Positions 43,795 to 56,136 of a stretch of DNA of 64,000 bases are shown here, piece by piece; positions within the stretch are counted from its first letter, which is position 1; each line of letters begins with the position of its first letter. The notes below the pieces were generated by a model. The model had not been told where the DNA came from. It made no database searches and saw only the letters and a program-made list of their open reading frames with translations. Source of the stretch: Enoplolaimus lenunculus (lineage: Eukaryota; Nematoda; Enoplea; Enoplida; Thoracostomopsidae); the NCBI GenBank assembly GCA_030248215.1, contig JASANG010001733.1, positions 62,001 to 126,000 of the forward strand, given 5' to 3'. The translations under genes were made by a program, and so were the position numbers.

Positions 43795-43965
43795 TTTGGC
43801 TGGCTTTCTGCATTCTTATTTAAGTATTTACTTTAGGTATACTTAAGTAACTACTTAAGTCACCAGCTTGCCCCAAGATTGATTGATGATTGTATGTAGA
43901 AGCTAAACATCTTGAATCTATAAATAATAAAGACCTGTCAGAAGTAAATACTTAAATTTCCGAAT
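43795..43965. mobile_element. Family X MITE (ACTTAAGT-rich), short copy upstream of the lustrin-type gene
   Basis: GGCTTTCTGCATTCTTATTTAAG at the left and AGAAGTAAATACTTAAATTTCC at the right. The core TACTTAAGTAACTACTTAAGTCA matches that of 62495-62882. Confidence 0.5.
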
Positions 43966-45775
43966 AAAAACCTGTGCGCGTTTTAATATTTAAAATTCAT
44001 GAACCATTTTAAGCAAATAATGAACTCAGTTTCTGAAAACACAAAGTTCGCTTAGATTACCATGTTTTCACATTAAAGAAAACGCCACGTAACTCCGTTA
44101 GCTTGAAAGAAGACACTCATTTTACAACCTAAAAGCTGTAATGAGAACGAATTGACGGTTGATTTTAAACTGATTTGTAAGTCTCAAGTTGATTTGCAGT
44201 TTACGCATAGGTGAAGTAATTTTGAAAAATGATCTGAGTTGAAGCACAATTAATTGATTTCAAACACGTTTGGTTAATAGCTACTGATCACTAAAACTGA
44301 AGACGCAAGAAGTATAAATACAGAATTGAAATCGTTAATTACTTAATTTAGAAATATTTGCGGAAATTCACACACATAAGTGTTTGCTAGCCAGCCGCCT
44401 TTGCGCAATGCGCAAAAGTTAGCGAATGTACAACAATCTGCATGCAAAGTTTCTTTTCACACAACAATCACGGTTGTATTTTAAGAAAACATTGTAAACA
44501 AATTATTCGGGAAGGCTGCCCATAATACGTATCTGGGGCGTTTCAGCTTTAATAATATATAGATATGCATATGAGAATATATATGTTTTGGGTTCCAATG
44601 AAAAACGATATAACCTCTGATTAAACCGTCGCGGTTCATGCAGCAGTTATCTGGAGGCAAATTAAAAAAATACTATTGCACTTAAACAATCAATATATTT
44701 CACAATTCAACTTTAATAAAATTTCCTAAACACCGTCCGGTTGCGTGCTATCTGAACACATGTGACAGAAGCACTTTATGCTGTTTTAAATTTTTTAGAA
44801 ACAATAAGATGAATGAATGGTCAAAAATCAATTTATAATACTAATTAATTTTTAAACTACTACAAAAACAACATCAGATGAATAAATAAACTTACTCTTG
44901 TTTAATTATCAACCATCGTCATTTAGCAGCCTACGCTTGAATCATTCGGATACATGTCGTCTGAAATATATGCTAAAGACGTAGTTTTACATGTTACAAC
45001 AGTTGTAAACATTGCGGAAATAAATTTAGCTAAAAATTTGTATTTTAGAAGGATTATAGAAATGCAATTATTCCAGAAAGATTCAAAGCATTTGAGAATC
45101 CACATTTCCTAGAATAAAAACTAATGTTAAAAGACTCCAAGAATTTTGTACAAAAATTACATTTTTATACTATACGCAAAGTGGTTGTTTTCGGCCCTTT
45201 CTTATCTGGAAAACGATTCCCATAAGTATGGTTTTTTTCATATTTATGATTATACCCGGGATTTCGAACTCATTTTTGAAAAAATTTTGGTCCACAGATA
45301 TCTTGCTTAGCATTCAACAGTCGTTAATATTTGCCTACCAAAGTTACCAAACCAATTTGACTAATATCCTAATGGCGATTCGAGAAATTTCAATTTGTGT
45401 GCAGCGTGACTCTTAATACAAAATCTTGATTTTAACCCCTGCATGATGAACAAAGCCTCGGGGTTGGGGCCTACAGTTGGATGCGCTTGCGGCCGTGAAT
45501 ATATCAACTACGCAAAGGCGGTTTTCGTCATATAATATAAACAATTTCACAGCTACATTCGATTTAAATTAGCAAAAATTTCCAGTAAAGGCGACATTCA
45601 ATGCATGTTATATACATCTGCATTCTCTCTTGTTTCTGCGTTGATTGTAGTTTAAAACGCGAATTTTTATGCTGCAATAAATTTTTTAACTTTTTTTCGC
45701 ACTTACATATAAACGCCAGCACTTTTTAATGAAGTAAGTATATTAATACGACCAAATACGCATGTTGCGCGATAC

Positions 45776-46365
45776 TGTTAACTTCCGAATAAGAGGGGGA
45801 TAATAAGGTGGGTTCCCCATTTTGAGGACCTATCAATAAGAGTCCGTACCCCTTTTAAGAGTCCGTAAACGGATAGAATCCCTATACCCTAATTAGAGCC
45901 CAAAAAAATCAATTATCTCTACTTGTACTTCATAAATGACTTCAAGGACCAATAAAGTTGTGTTCGAAATTTGGCCCGTGTAAAGATCAGGGGCGGACCG
46001 TTTTTCTGTGGGACGAGAAAGGAGTAGGCTTAAGCTTTAGACAAATTTCTTTTGCTTGGCTTAGGCTTAGGGATATGCTCATTCTTACGCTTAGGCTTAG
46101 GCTTAGGCCTAGGAATATGTTTGTAACACTGTTTGGCGGAAACTTTAAAGCATACTATTAAGGTTTGAAAGTATATTCATAAGTATTACCTTGCAGTATC
46201 GCTCAAGTTTTTGATACAAGACAAATAAACATGTAATTCCAAGGATAGTTGCAAAACGAGTATTTATCTCAGTAACGAAGGGCGGCGGAGGGCGGGCAAA
46301 AATAAATAACAGTGCGTAACCTAATAACATGGGGGTACCCTCTGGAGAGGTCAATTCCTTGTGAT
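45776..46365. mobile_element. Family S MITE, reverse orientation, interrupted by a family T insertion
   Basis: ACTGTTAACTTCCGAATAAGAGGGGG begins the element and GGGGGTACCCTCTGGAGAGG lies near its other end. The body runs AGAGTCCGTAAACGGATAG ... TTCAAGGACCAATAAAGTTG, breaks at about 45972 and resumes after 46145 with TATCGCTCAAG and AGGATAGTTGCAAAACG. The inserted block is family T. Confidence 0.7.
45973..46140. mobile_element. Family T MITE nested in family S
   Basis: Starts GGCCCGTGTAAAGATCAGGGG followed by CGGACCGTTTTTCTGTGGGAC. The core is GGCTTAGGCTTAGGGATATG and GCTTAGGCTTAGGCTTAGGC. The right end is shortened. Confidence 0.75.
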
Positions 46366-48273
46366 TTTATGCTGAAATTTGAAATTTTGTTTTGAAATAT
46401 GACGCTCGAAATTCGTGCAAATAGCAAGGGAAGTAATTGAATTTTTAAGTACTTATTTGTTACGACTTTCACAATTGTGAGAAGAATTACGGGCTATTGT
46501 ACATTTTCAACAAACCGGCCTATGTTTACGCTTCGATTTAGGTTTAAGCTTCAGGAAAGGCGGACCTAAGCTTAAGTCAACGCTAAAATTTCGACTAAGC
46601 CTTAACTTAAGCCAAAACGTGAGGTTAAGCCTAAGGCGAAGTCGTTAAATCATAATTTTAAATGTGGGGGGAGTGTACGTACGAGAGCCAAATTTTCTAA
46701 CGAAAAAGTACAATTGAAACACAAATCGTAGGAAGATTTCAGCACAACGGATCGCGATGACAAATATCACCGATTGTGCGATTGTGCAATACTGTCGTAT
46801 AAATACGTTTAGATGCTAATTTTGCAGTGGAAAAAATTTCGATGTTTACAGTTTGCGATGATCTCAAAGTATTATTATTTATTATTTTTATTATTATTAT
46901 TATTATTTATTGCAATACATGCAAAGCGTTAAAATGTGGAGGCGTTAATATATAATTGGACAGAGTATACAACGCACTGACGCAGTTTCTGTGTTTGGTC
47001 GTACTTTTACAGTAGAAAGTTTAAATTACAATAATAACGTCAGTGTTGCACTAAATTTTTTTATTATACTGCAGTGTATTTTGCCACTTTTGTCAACGTT
47101 GCATCTCTTTAGATAGTTGTAAGCATGAAGCTATGAACATTAGTTGTAGATTTTCTTCTTCCATAAAATCGTCCGTAACCGAAAAACAGGTGTTGGGTGA
47201 CGATGGAATCCTTCGCCTCTCTCGGCAGTTTTTACAACTGTATTAAATTTTTTTAAACTATTGTTCACACCCGATTTCAACACTTTCAAAATTAGAACTT
47301 TTAAAAATTTTAACTTTAGTTACACGTTTGTGTTTAACAACCCAGCAAGTGTAACTCCAATATTGCTGAATGATACAGCAGTGTATTAGCCATTTTCTGC
47401 TTTTGTCTCTGTATATGGACTCTAATTCAGGCTTATGGACTCTATCTAACGGACTCTTTCCCCACTTATTAAAGTCATTACAGTGAACCTGAGTCTAATC
47501 CTGTTATGTTAAAATTGGAACATTTAGAATGAAAACTGTGGTGTATACTCAAGCTAGCAGGATACAAAAGGAATTACAGCATGCCGGAACTGGAAAGCGA
47601 AAAACACCCGTTAACACAGTCAAATTCGTTTGTAATCTATATGATTTTTTGTGAATTTCAAACTCCCACTTCTAGCAAACTCAAAATTCACCTAAATCAT
47701 GTTCTGTCAGCAATTTTCGGGGAATATTTTTCATTGCAGCATTTAGAATGCATACACTAAACACGAAAACATCCAATAAAATGTTTGCAGTATAACACAA
47801 ATTGTAAACAATGCAATACACAATTGAAAATTTAAAAAATAAGTTACGATCCTGTTTTTTGAAAACTTTCAATTTTAAAATTTTCAACACCGAAACTACC
47901 GAAAAATTTCGCTGCGAAAATATCGAGTTTAATACCGGAGTTGAATAGTGAAAATACCGGATTTTTCTACCGCTATTGAAATTCCGGTGTATTCTCAGTC
48001 TTTATCCCCTTTCTCATCTTTCAAAAAACATTTCGGGAGGGTATATCCCTACATTTTCCATTGTAGTAACCTTTGTGCGGTACTAGGTACATCGTAAATT
48101 TCTAATAAACTTAGCCTAAAAAACAAAACAGCTGCGCCTAAAATCGTAAACAGTGCCTTTTTCTGATCTCTCTAGAAAATTCGTGAGCGTATATATCTCT
48201 TTATCCTGCCTCGAAGTTGCCTCTGCTTGTTCCTACCTTGTAGATCACTAATTAACTTATCTCTACCCTCAGT

Positions 48274-51200
48274 ATGCAACTACTACACTCGCTTCGTGCA
48301 ACAAGTTGCACTACAAATTGCTTCGAGCGCTACCTGTCCCAATTTTTTGCCGCTTACGGTCGATTCGCCAGCCGGCATCCAAAATATCTTATGCTGGGTC
48401 CAATCGCCGCAACACTAATGTCACTGCTATTACTTCGTAGTGGTCTCCCTACGATTATGCGTGACACCATATATATGTACACTCCGGCGGATGGCCCTGC
48501 GTGGGACGCGAAACAGCACTTAGAAGCTACTTTTCCTATAGACGATACTGAACTTACGTACTACTTTCGTCGGACGGACAAGCTATGGATGGGCTGGATC
48601 ATAGTAACGCCGAAACCGCCCGAAACAAACGTACTCAACTATAATTCACTGGCAGCAATAGTAGAATTATGGACAAATGTTCGCGATTTAACCATTTATC
48701 AGCCAAATTTACGCCAAACTTATTCCTACAGTTTGTGCGTCAAAGAATACCGTATGCAACAATGCATTCAAAATCCAATGGTAATGGTGTTTGCTGAGTT
48801 GCCACGCGCTGCAACTTTTTTACGCTATCCTATTTACGAAATTACCATACCTGATCATGGGAAACAACGCTTTTTCATTGGTAATTTGTTCGGTGGCGTC
48901 GAACTTGACGCTAACCAATCAATGATCGTTTCAGCGAAAGCGCTATTGATGCCGTATATGTTAAAATGGAGCAGTCGTCTGGATTTAACTCTTGCACTTC
49001 AGTGGGAGCATAGGTTAACTGAGTATTTGAAAGATTACCAATCAGAACATTTAGACGTTCATTGGTGGACTTATGATACGATGCAAACAGAAACACGACG
49101 TGATGTTCGTAAAGTTATTTACTTGATGATGCCGCTATTTGTGTTTGTCACTGCGTTTACGGTAGTGGTTTCAATAGTGCCAGGCCGGATGGTACAAGCA
49201 AAGCCGTGGGCTTCGTTAGGCGGATGTGTTTCAGCAACGGCTGCAATTTTTACAGGACAAGCGGCGGTTATCGCAGCGGGACTTGAGTTGTCAAGCATGG
49301 TGTTTTTTATGCCATATATTGTGTTTTGTAAGTTTTGTAGTTTTGACATATTATTTGAAAATAAACATGCGAAGTATTTTATGCAAAAGTGTTTGATGCA
49401 TATATACTTCAATATGCAACTGGGTGTATACTCTGTGTAGAAAAGACTGTACCTGGTTTGCGTTGCTGTTTTGGCCAACCCCTTCATATAGAGGGGTATA
49501 ACCTGTACGAACTATGGCACTGTATGTATCCCGCATCAAAAATGCTCCGCTATAGTCTTTCAGAATTATTACTTGTGACAGCGACTCCACCTCGAAAGTG
49601 GGGAATGGCCAAAAACGCAACGCCCGGTGGTACATTTTGTACAATGTGGAACGCCAAGAGTTGCTATGCTGTATCAAGCACTCTTGGTTTACGTAGGCGC
49701 AACGTTTTTCTGCGGGACTGCAATAGAGTAAGCATAAGCTTGAGACTAAATTTTTCCTTAGGCTTAGGCTTTGGCTTAGCCATAGGCTTAGGTGTAAGCT
49801 CATTCTTAAGCTTTAGGCTTAGGCTTAGGTTTGGGAATAGGCTAATACTTACTGCTTTTTGCCGCAAATCTTAAAAGCTATTAGAGATGTGAATTTCAAT
49901 TTGTTAATCTAAACTGTCTTATATAAACATCTTTTGGCTAAAATTTTTTTGTTAACTAAATTTGAAAAATAGTAAGTTTGCCTATTAATGTTTCAGCTAT
50001 TGGAGTTGACGATGTATATGTTTTGTTGGCTGCTTGGCGTCGGACTCCAACGACCCATACTGTCGAACAACGCATGGAAGCATGTTGTCGAGATGCAGGT
50101 GTTTCAATAACTGTTACGTCTCTGACAAACAGTAAGTGAAATTATTTATCAAATGTTCGGAACCAGTTTTTATACCTATCTATATAATTAAAGTTAGAAT
50201 GCCTCATGTGCGTATTTTATTAAGGTCGGACGGTAGCATCCGGTAGATTTCGAACCACAACAGATTGCGAAACAGACATGCGGGATCAGGGGCTTCGGCA
50301 ACCGCTAAGCGGACGGTTTTATTTAAAGTCCACCGTATTCATTTTGTCTCGTAGTTCCTACTAAAGATAGGTTCCCTCATCGGACCCGCCTAAACCCCAA
50401 ACTTGATTGGGCTGTGTTGCTACTAGACACCCATAAAAAGCTGGTGGCAGTTTGGAATATGTCGTCTGAACATTGACACTTACAGACAAGCCGATTAAAA
50501 TTCAAGTTTTTTTAATTTGATGCGTCTTAGTCATAATAATATAGCAAATTTGATTTCACAAAGTAATTGTTTGCGCATTGGAACTTAATGTGTTAACCTT
50601 TTGTAGATTTTCGCATTCAAATTGTGGTCAATGTTACTCTGTGTTGCCATAACTGTCGATCAAGCACATTCCTAAGCCTAAGCCTAAACCCAAGTGTTAA
50701 ACAAGCCATTTTACCTCACAATCACGCAATCCAACATGGCACATGTCATGTATAGATAGCACCAAAACATAAAAATAGCTTGCAACTTGCAAATGTGGTA
50801 TATAACAAACAAAATATGTTTTGCCGAGTAAGGTTTGTATACTAAGCGAGATTTTTAAATTTCCCCTGCCAGATCTCAAAACCGACCTTTAAACCCGGAT
50901 CTGAAAAAGCGGAAACCACGTTTACACTGTCGATGCTTCACATTATATAAGTATTGCAAGTTGCGTTTAATCAGCTGAGTAAGATTAAGTGGAACGCAGA
51001 AATAGCGACGCTTTATTAAGCAAAAATGTAGTCTTCAATCCAATCCTATTTTTAGTCCCACGAGATGTCAGGACCGCTGAGAAAATAATATGGGACCAAG
51101 TTGTTATGCATCTGTAAAATTTAAAACCAATTTTTAACTACATTTTTCAGTCTTTGCGTTTGCTATCGGATGCACAAGCTCGTTTCCGGCAATATGGATG

Positions 51201-53981
51201 TTTTGTGTTTTTGCAACGGTCGCCAACATATTTGTCTACGTATACCAAATGACGCTATTTATTGGAATCATGGTTTTAAGTGGACGTCGAGAAGAAAAAC
51301 AAATTCATCCGTTTAAATGCCATAAGGTTCACCAAACACCGTCCCAGGTGACGCTATCACAGCCTGAACTTCCTTCCACAAATGGTAGGATGCCTGATAT
51401 CGGTAGTACTAACGATGAAGTAACAAATAACAAAGCACTAAAATCAGTAGACATTAAAGCTGATTCAGCGATAGTTCCGCCATTTTATGTTAAATCTCTA
51501 GCAAGAACCATAAACAACAAATTATTATCAGTGCATTTTTTCCGCGATATTCTATCGCGCATGCTCTTAGATCGACGCGGGCAAGCCATAGTGCTAGCTA
51601 GCTATGTGATTTATTTAGCCGGCGCAACGTACGGTGTTGTGACAGCGGTTAAAATTGGGTTCAATCCTATCGATGGCCTTCCAGAAGATTCGTATGCTAG
51701 ATCGACGTTAAATTTGACGGATACACTGTTTATAGATTATCAGGAACACCTGCATCTGTGGTATACAGATTTAGAATCCGAAATGGTTACTCTTGATTTT
51801 TTGGAACGCCTGGACGCGGACATAGCTAGATTTGAGCATTCCAACTACTCGTGGAAAGCTGAATATAACTGGGTTCGGTTAGCGATTGAATTTTTCAAAG
51901 AAATTAACCGGACGGTGTCTACGCCACAATATTCAGCAAACATGACCCGCATGGAAGATAACATTACAACCCAAACACCGGCAACCAGCGAAGTTCCACC
52001 TCAAACTACCAATGATTTCGATAATAACCTAAATTGGAGTTCTTTTGAAGAAATCACTGCAAATCCAAATGTGAATCCCACCACAAAGCTGACAATAATT
52101 GCAGACGAACCCAGTCAGTCAGAAGGTTTTAAAAACGCAACATTAGAGTTCGATACAGACCAGCAAAACGTATCAACGGTAAACATGGACGAGTTCCGTT
52201 GGAAGCGAGACACTGATAGCAGTTTTGACAGCAATTTCAATGATGATTTTGACGACAGCATATGGGATGATGCGAATTGGGATTCTGAAGCGGAAACAAA
52301 AGAGCGACTTCAACAAACTTCCAAAATATTCGGCGGACATTCGGCGCCGGGTTCAAGCGGTACCAGCGGGTTGTCGTCAGAAGGAAACTCGAAAATTAAA
52401 CAAATATTACGACCAACGCCACCTACGCCAACAACAACAATAGATCCACGCACTGATTTTTCGTACTGGGACAAAAAAGAAGGCGAACGCTCGGATTATA
52501 GCGATTTTGAAGCCAGCTATGACGTCAATGGTTACAACTCAAGTTTTGATTGGTCACAGTACGCCGGTGCAATTGACAAATCTCAAACTGACTTGGCACC
52601 GCTATTGGAGTCACGCTTTCTGTGGCTGCCAGAAATGTCTCACTACGGATTGGATATTAAGTTCAACCGAGACGCGTTGACGAATCAAATTACAGGAATC
52701 CAATCTGCCCGAGTATTAATTCGATTGCGTCATATTGATTACTATAATCAAACACGTGCCATGCATTGGTTTCAAGACCAGGCGGCACTTTCTCCGTTTG
52801 AAGCTCACGTGTTTACCGATCACTTTTTGTTTGCAACTCAAAACGACGTTATTGTACCGTCCCTTGTTCGAAGCATAGCTATGGCGACAATTGCTGTAAT
52901 GGCAGTTGCGTTACTCTTGATCCCGTCTCCGTTTATTTCTATCTGGGTGTGTGCATCGTTAATTTCAATAAATTACGGAATCATAGGGTACGGCTCGCTT
53001 TGGGGGGTCACCCTGGATTTCGTATCAATGACCACCATTGTGTTATCCGTAGGATATTGCGTTGACTATACAGCTCACGTTGCGTATCATTTTGCCAAAA
53101 ACCCGTATCGAAATATTCAGCAGGAAAACGGCCCTGTAGCCAAAGCCGGTGAAAGAAAGGCGCGCATAGTTCACGCTCTTCATGCCATGGGTGTTCCTAT
53201 TTCTTTGTCAGCCGCGTCAACTTTAATTGGTATCAGTATTCTTAAATGTGTAAGCAACTACATTGGAAACGCTTTTGTAAAAACTGTCACGCTAGCGGTT
53301 ATATTTGGCGCTGGTCATGGGTTGCTGGTACTTCCAGTTTGGCTTGATTTATTCGTTTGTTGCGGATTGAATACTGGAACCGACAAAAAACATAAAGAAA
53401 CCAGTGCTGCCGAGGCTGTTTCTAATGGTATACGGGACCGAAAACAAAACTTAATCCTTCGAAGACACAAGGTTGTGATGGGTATTCAGATAGAACCAGC
53501 AGAGAAACATCAAAATAACGGTGATTGTGAAACTGAGCTTTCCTGTAGCCCACAACCGGGCGATTCCTCTTCCAACAGGCGACAGACGGTAGAAAACCAT
53601 TCCGATAAGCTGCCATACCCGGAAATATCTAAGTATAACCAGGATGCAAAATTTCCGGAACTCAATACCATGGCTGAATTGAGCACAACAGATCACGATA
53701 CAAGTTCTGAAATTGAACTTGATGATTATCTTCAAATGGAACCACAAACTACGCCTACAGAGCGAAAAAATGGAACAAATGGTGAATTTAACAGCAAGAA
53801 GCAAGAGATCAAAGATGATTCGCCAGTAAATTGCTTGAACTACGGCAAAGAACAAGGGCCAGCTGTGGACAACAAACAAAGCAACCAAATCGGTAAAGAA
53901 ATCGATCAAAAGTTGAACCTTGCTACGTCTGAAGAATGGATTCAAAAGGACCAAAATGGTATTTTAGTTATCAGAATTTAA
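48274..53981 (+). CDS. Patched-related (PTR) protein with sterol-sensing domain, three exons, 1339 aa
   Basis: Exons 48274-49327, 49997-50131 and 51151-53981, both junctions phase 1. The N-terminus has the family pattern AAYGRFASRHPKYLMLGPI leading into the first membrane helix (about residues 39-57). A large extracellular loop follows, then the sterol-sensing domain, with IGVDDVYVLLAAWRRTP across the first junction (residues about 353-369) and AIGCTSSFPAIWMFCVF after the second. The second half has the RND-type helix GYCVDYTAHVAYHF (near residue 1030). PTR proteins are RND-superfamily membrane proteins related to Patched, expanded in nematodes and linked to moulting, lipid handling and trafficking. 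Oddities: the second loop carries an Asp/Asn/Trp-rich low-complexity insertion (52000-52570, e.g. DSNFNDDFDDSIWDDANWDS), and after the last helix there is a hydrophilic tail of about 200 residues. The start is the first ATG, upstream of the conserved N-terminal motif. Confidence 0.92.
49405..49686. mobile_element. Family V MITE, copy 2, in PTR intron 1
   Basis: ATATGCAACTGGGTGTATAC at the left and CTGTATCAAGCACTCTTG at the right. It shares CAAAAACGCAACGCCCGGTG and CTATGGCACTGTATGTA with copy 1 at 16055-16339. An open frame across it is fortuitous. Confidence 0.65.
49693..49860. mobile_element. Family T element, partial, in PTR intron 1
   Basis: GCGCAACGTTTTTCTGCGGG, then GACTGCAATAGAGTAAGC, then CCTTAGGCTTAGGCTTTGGC and GCTTTAGGCTTAGGCTTAGG. 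The outer GGCCAATG ends are missing, apparently replaced by the adjacent family V element. Confidence 0.7.
50640..50702. mobile_element. Family T remnant in PTR intron 2
   Basis: Only CACATTCCTAAGCCTAAGCC and TAAACCCAAGTG remain. Confidence 0.45.
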
Positions 53982-54236
53982 CCACAAACGCAAAACAGAT
54001 ATTAATTGCTTCAGCAAAAGTCGTAATTCTTGAAGTTGAATGAACAGCTTAAACGTTAAATTGATTTCACAAATTATAACTTAGACGAAAAGTAAAAAGG
54101 CGTTTGATTTAAAATTCACCACCTTCGCCTAAAATCGTCGACCAGCTCATACCGCCAGTACAGTTGTTGCAATTACTCATGAAGCCATTTCCTTAAAGAG
54201 TATCAATTGCCCGCCTCCAGTCCAGCTGGCTCGTAT

Positions 54237-54510
54237 ACTTGTTTGCACATGAAGACTACTCTACACAGACTGTTGCAATTACAGATTTACCTACAAAAAT
54301 TCACAGGTTTTTGCTACAACCGTAGTCTGTCTTTTTGTTAACTGCTGACTAAAGATAAATTGTTTCAAAAGCTCGTACTTGTTTGCACATGAAGACTACT
54401 CTACACAGACTGTTACAATTACAGATTTACCTACAAAAATTCACAGGTTTTTGCTACAACCGTAGTCTGTCTTTTTGTTAACTGCTGACTAAAGATAAAT
54501 TGTTTCAAAA
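54237..54510. repeat. 140-bp tandem duplication downstream of the PTR gene
   Basis: 54237-54376 and 54377-54510 both start ACTTGTTTGCACATGAAGAC and end AAATTGTTTCAAAA. The two differ by about one base (TGTTGCAATT against TGTTACAATT). It may lie in the PTR 3' UTR, 255 bp after the stop. Confidence 0.85.
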
Positions 54511-54618
54511 ATGTCAAGATTAATCTAGAAATAAATTACGGAAAACGTTTTATATACTGTCTGCGTCAAATTGAAAATCCAACTAAGGCATCGTTGTACG
54601 TAACCAATTTTGCTGGGG

Positions 54619-54825
54619 GGCCCATGTAAAGATCAGGGCGGAACGTTTTTCTGTGGGACTAGAATAGAATAAGCTTAAGGTTTTAGACTATTTTTTGCTT
54701 GGCTTTACGCTCAGGTTTAGGAATAAACTAATCCGTACGCTTAGGCTTAGGCTTACGCTTAGGCTTCGGCTTAGGCTTAGGAATAAGCGTACAATACTGT
54801 TCCACCCCTACTCTTTACATTGGCC
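54619..54825. mobile_element. Family T MITE downstream of PTR
   Basis: GGCCCATGTAAAGATCAGGG at the left and CTACTCTTTACATTGGCC at the right. Core GCTTAGGCTTAGGCTTACGC and CGGCTTAGGCTTAGG. No clear target duplication. Confidence 0.8.
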
Positions 54826-55589
54826 TTGTCGGGTATGACCGGAGGTGAATAATGCCGAAGGGGAGCAGATGGTCGCCAAATTTAGCAGCATATAAAGATG
54901 AAGCAAAAAATAGGAAATAGAAATTTTAAAGAATTTGCCAATTTCAACGTGTTTTAGACAAGCTTAATGCAAAAATGCTATATCCAATACGGAAATACAA
55001 TATATATCTCTGTTAAAATGACTATTCTTAACAGCTAAATACCTTTTTGAGTTTAAAAATTTTTTAGGTTGAAAAGTCTGGCAAACATTTTAGAAAAAAA
55101 TTACTTTTCATAACCGAAATTAACTTTATATAGTATGCTTTAAGCCAAACTATGTGAAATCACAGTAATGTATGGACCCTCAGCAGCAAATGACTTTTTA
55201 TACGTTTATTTTCACCTCGTTCAAGATTATTTTAAAATTCGTTCAATCAGAATGTTGACGAAAACGCTGGAAATTTTTAAGCGGATTTCATGAAGAAAAA
55301 ATATTCTGTTCAACCCAATTCTGAAGTTATCTCAGCTATAGTTGCTTTGCATATGTTTACGCACTATTAAGTGAACCTAGACGAGTGTTTGTTAGCGTTC
55401 CTTCCAGGGCTGATCAGTTGTAGGTAAAGGAGGATGAATGGATACCTAAGTAATATCGTCAATATGCAACTTTTTGTTCCAGAATACATAAGATATTTAG
55501 TTAATATTTCCCAGTTTTGCAGTTGTTAGCTTTCGAGTTTAGTTCGTTCTTATCTAACTGTACTTTTTCTATATGGGGACGTGCCCAAT

Positions 55590-56125
55590 TTATTTATAAT
55601 TAGCCGAATGTTTCAACCAGGTATCCGGTCAACCCAGTGGTGTGCAACATGGAAGCTGCTGCGGCGGCCTAAGTGTTTATTTTTATTGTTTCGGGGTTCG
55701 TGGCCATGTTATTCCGCTGCAGTAGCCGTAAGGTCCTCCATCGCCTCTTGGGGTGGTAATGAAAGGGTATTTTATCGAAACTCCCATAATGAACCGGTCG
55801 TACCGATTTACAGAACAGGACTCGGTGCTATGATGCCTGATCAAGACAGCTGGAATGTAGCTTGTCTCCTCGCGAACATGCATGTGGTGGGTGTGACCAT
55901 CTGGGCTCTAGTGACATTTACTGGGAACTGATGGCACATCGCGACGCCCCTATTGACGGAAACTCGCTAACGGGATCTATGTTTTCGGATTCTCTGATCG
56001 AGGGGGAGCTGGCTACTCCAGCTGAAGGTTCGGGTCCCATTTGCTTGCTCTTGTCGGATACACGCCGGACTTCATTGGAATTCACAATTACTTTCAAGGG
56101 TGTGGTTACCTTTTGTCCTGATTAA
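55590..56125 (+). pseudogene. CHRD (chordin/SOG-like) domain fragment, apparently frame-disrupted
   Basis: In one frame, 55908-56100 reads GSSDIYWELMAHRDAP, then FSDSLIEGELATPA and ICLLLSDTRRTSLEFTITFK. This follows chordin CHRD domains (GEVWGPLIRHRA, FSAILTLEG, LTLSDTEDSLHFLLLFRG). The preceding strand-like text ANMHVVGVT, matching chordin QLHVALVT, is in a different frame, so one base appears lost or gained near 55890-55900. An AG at 55907-55908 could instead be an acceptor, making this a real exon with a phase-1 donor after TFKG (56097). No other chordin parts are visible within 5 kb. Chordin binds BMP ligands outside the cell. I favour an isolated, degraded fragment or an exon of a gene I cannot complete. 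Confidence 0.45.
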
Positions 56126-56136
56126 CGACTACTTAC

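Larger units (their letters stand above)
43966..48273. other. Intergenic region upstream of the PTR gene
   Basis: Mostly AT-rich with no credible gene. 46515-46640 is a degenerate family T stretch (TTAAGCTTCAGG, CGGACCTAAGC, AGGTTAAGCCTAAGGCG). 46870-46910 is a short ATT run. 47395-47490 is a family S end (GGACTCTAATTCAGG, CACTTATTAAAGTCATTACAG). 47880-48000 is a CCGGAATT/ACCGGA-rich repeat fragment. The PTR promoter should lie just before 48274; no clear TATA motif is seen. Confidence 0.4.

Noticed and set aside
49389-49874. 161-codon plus-strand frame in PTR intron 1
   Set aside because: Covers family V and family T elements; the Leu/Arg-rich end is a translation of TTAGGC-like DNA.
53451-53954. 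167-codon minus-strand frame opposite the PTR tail
   Set aside because: Antisense shadow of the PTR C-terminal exon.
54619-54825. A chromosome end or telomere
   Set aside because: The TTAGGC tracts are short, degenerate, enclosed by inverted ends and flanked by ordinary genes on both sides.
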